Assembly (NCBI GenBank): GCA_028877005.1
Contig: JAGWPI010000290.1
Coordinates: 1-7,023 of the forward strand
From: Bacteroidota bacterium
Lineage (GTDB): Bacteria > Bacteroidota > Bacteroidia > Chitinophagales > Chitinophagaceae
Direction: 5' to 3'
Length of the DNA: 7,023 nt
Shown here: positions 6,932 through 7,023 of the stretch, piece after piece
How positions within the stretch are numbered: position 1 is the first letter of the stretch
Layout: each line of letters opens with the position of its first letter
The notes under the pieces: model-generated
What the model was told of the DNA's origin: nothing
Seen by the model: only the letters and a program-made list of their open reading frames with translations
Databases searched by the model: none
Position numbers and translations under genes: made by a program

Positions 6932-6954
6932 CTAACGGGCGTTAGACAAAGGTT
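6932..6954 (-). promoter_or_regulatory. Inverted repeat CTAAC-N4-GTTAG with -7-like box before dapB
   Basis: Minus strand CTAACGCCCGTTAG (6945-6932) has 6-base arms and lies 24 bases upstream of the dapB ATG. Directly upstream on the minus strand, AACCTTTG (6954-6947) differs from TAnnTTTG at one position. The same order, CTTTG then CTAAC-N4-GTTAG, precedes tdh. The repeat overlaps the last codons of the preceding gene, so it may be partly a coding coincidence. Confidence 0.35.
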
Positions 6955-7021
6955 TTACAATATTATGTTTATTTTTAAAGCTAAAAGTAAAGCTTAAACC
7001 AGGTGCAGAAAAAGTAGGATT
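6932..7021 (-). CDS. C-terminal fragment of an unidentified, possibly outer-membrane, protein (partial at right edge)
   Basis: The minus-strand frame entering at 7021 stays open for 29 codons to TAG at 6934-6932, while the other two minus frames stop early. The visible end includes NPTFSAPGLSFTFSF, an alternating pattern like a final beta-strand, followed by a basic tail ending LSNAR. In many Bacteroidota a DUF5683 membrane protein sits directly before dapB, downstream of parA-parB; this fragment could be its end, but that rests on remembered gene order and not on a motif. Too little is visible to name it. Confidence 0.5.
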   Translation of the reverse strand, partial: NPTFSAPGLSFTFSFKNKHNIVKPLSNAR

Positions 7022-7023
7022 GT

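Overview
The window looks like chromosomal DNA of a low-GC member of the Bacteroidota, most like the Chitinophagaceae; the family is an inference from protein style. Four things point there: matches to the Bacteroidota -7 promoter element TAnnTTTG upstream of rpsF and the aconitase gene, weak or absent Shine-Dalgarno sequences, a mitochondrial-type aconitase with a UDP-galactose-epimerase-like threonine dehydrogenase, and a very short PspC-domain protein. I see no phage, insertion sequence, CRISPR array, rRNA or tRNA.

Layout, left to right. The first codons of rpsF (ribosomal protein S6, minus strand) run off the left edge, preceded by a promoter and a leader able to fold into two hairpins. 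A rho-independent terminator follows, then the aconitase gene acn (minus). A divergent intergenic region separates acn from a 73-codon PspC-domain gene (plus). This converges on kdsA (minus, Kdo-8-phosphate synthase). kdsA is divergent from tdh (plus, L-threonine 3-dehydrogenase), and the gap between them holds a perfect 16-bp palindrome. tdh converges on a two-gene minus-strand unit: an Rrf2-family regulator, then a small outer-membrane barrel-like protein whose start overlaps the regulator's stop by 4 bp. dapB (minus) follows, and the last codons of another minus-strand gene enter from the right edge just upstream of it.

The genes are mostly housekeeping: TCA cycle (acn), LPS core synthesis (kdsA), threonine catabolism (tdh), lysine/diaminopimelate synthesis (dapB), translation (rpsF). 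They do not form one pathway. The less ordinary material is regulatory: the rpsF leader, a CTAAC-N4-GTTAG inverted repeat with CTTTG just upstream found before both tdh and dapB, a repeated-hexamer array in front of the Rrf2 gene, and the coupling of that regulator to a surface-protein gene. I did not find a clearly new multi-gene system. Four start codons (acn, tdh, the Rrf2 gene, dapB) are placed at an internal ATG rather than at the longest open frame, which would begin with TTG or GTG.
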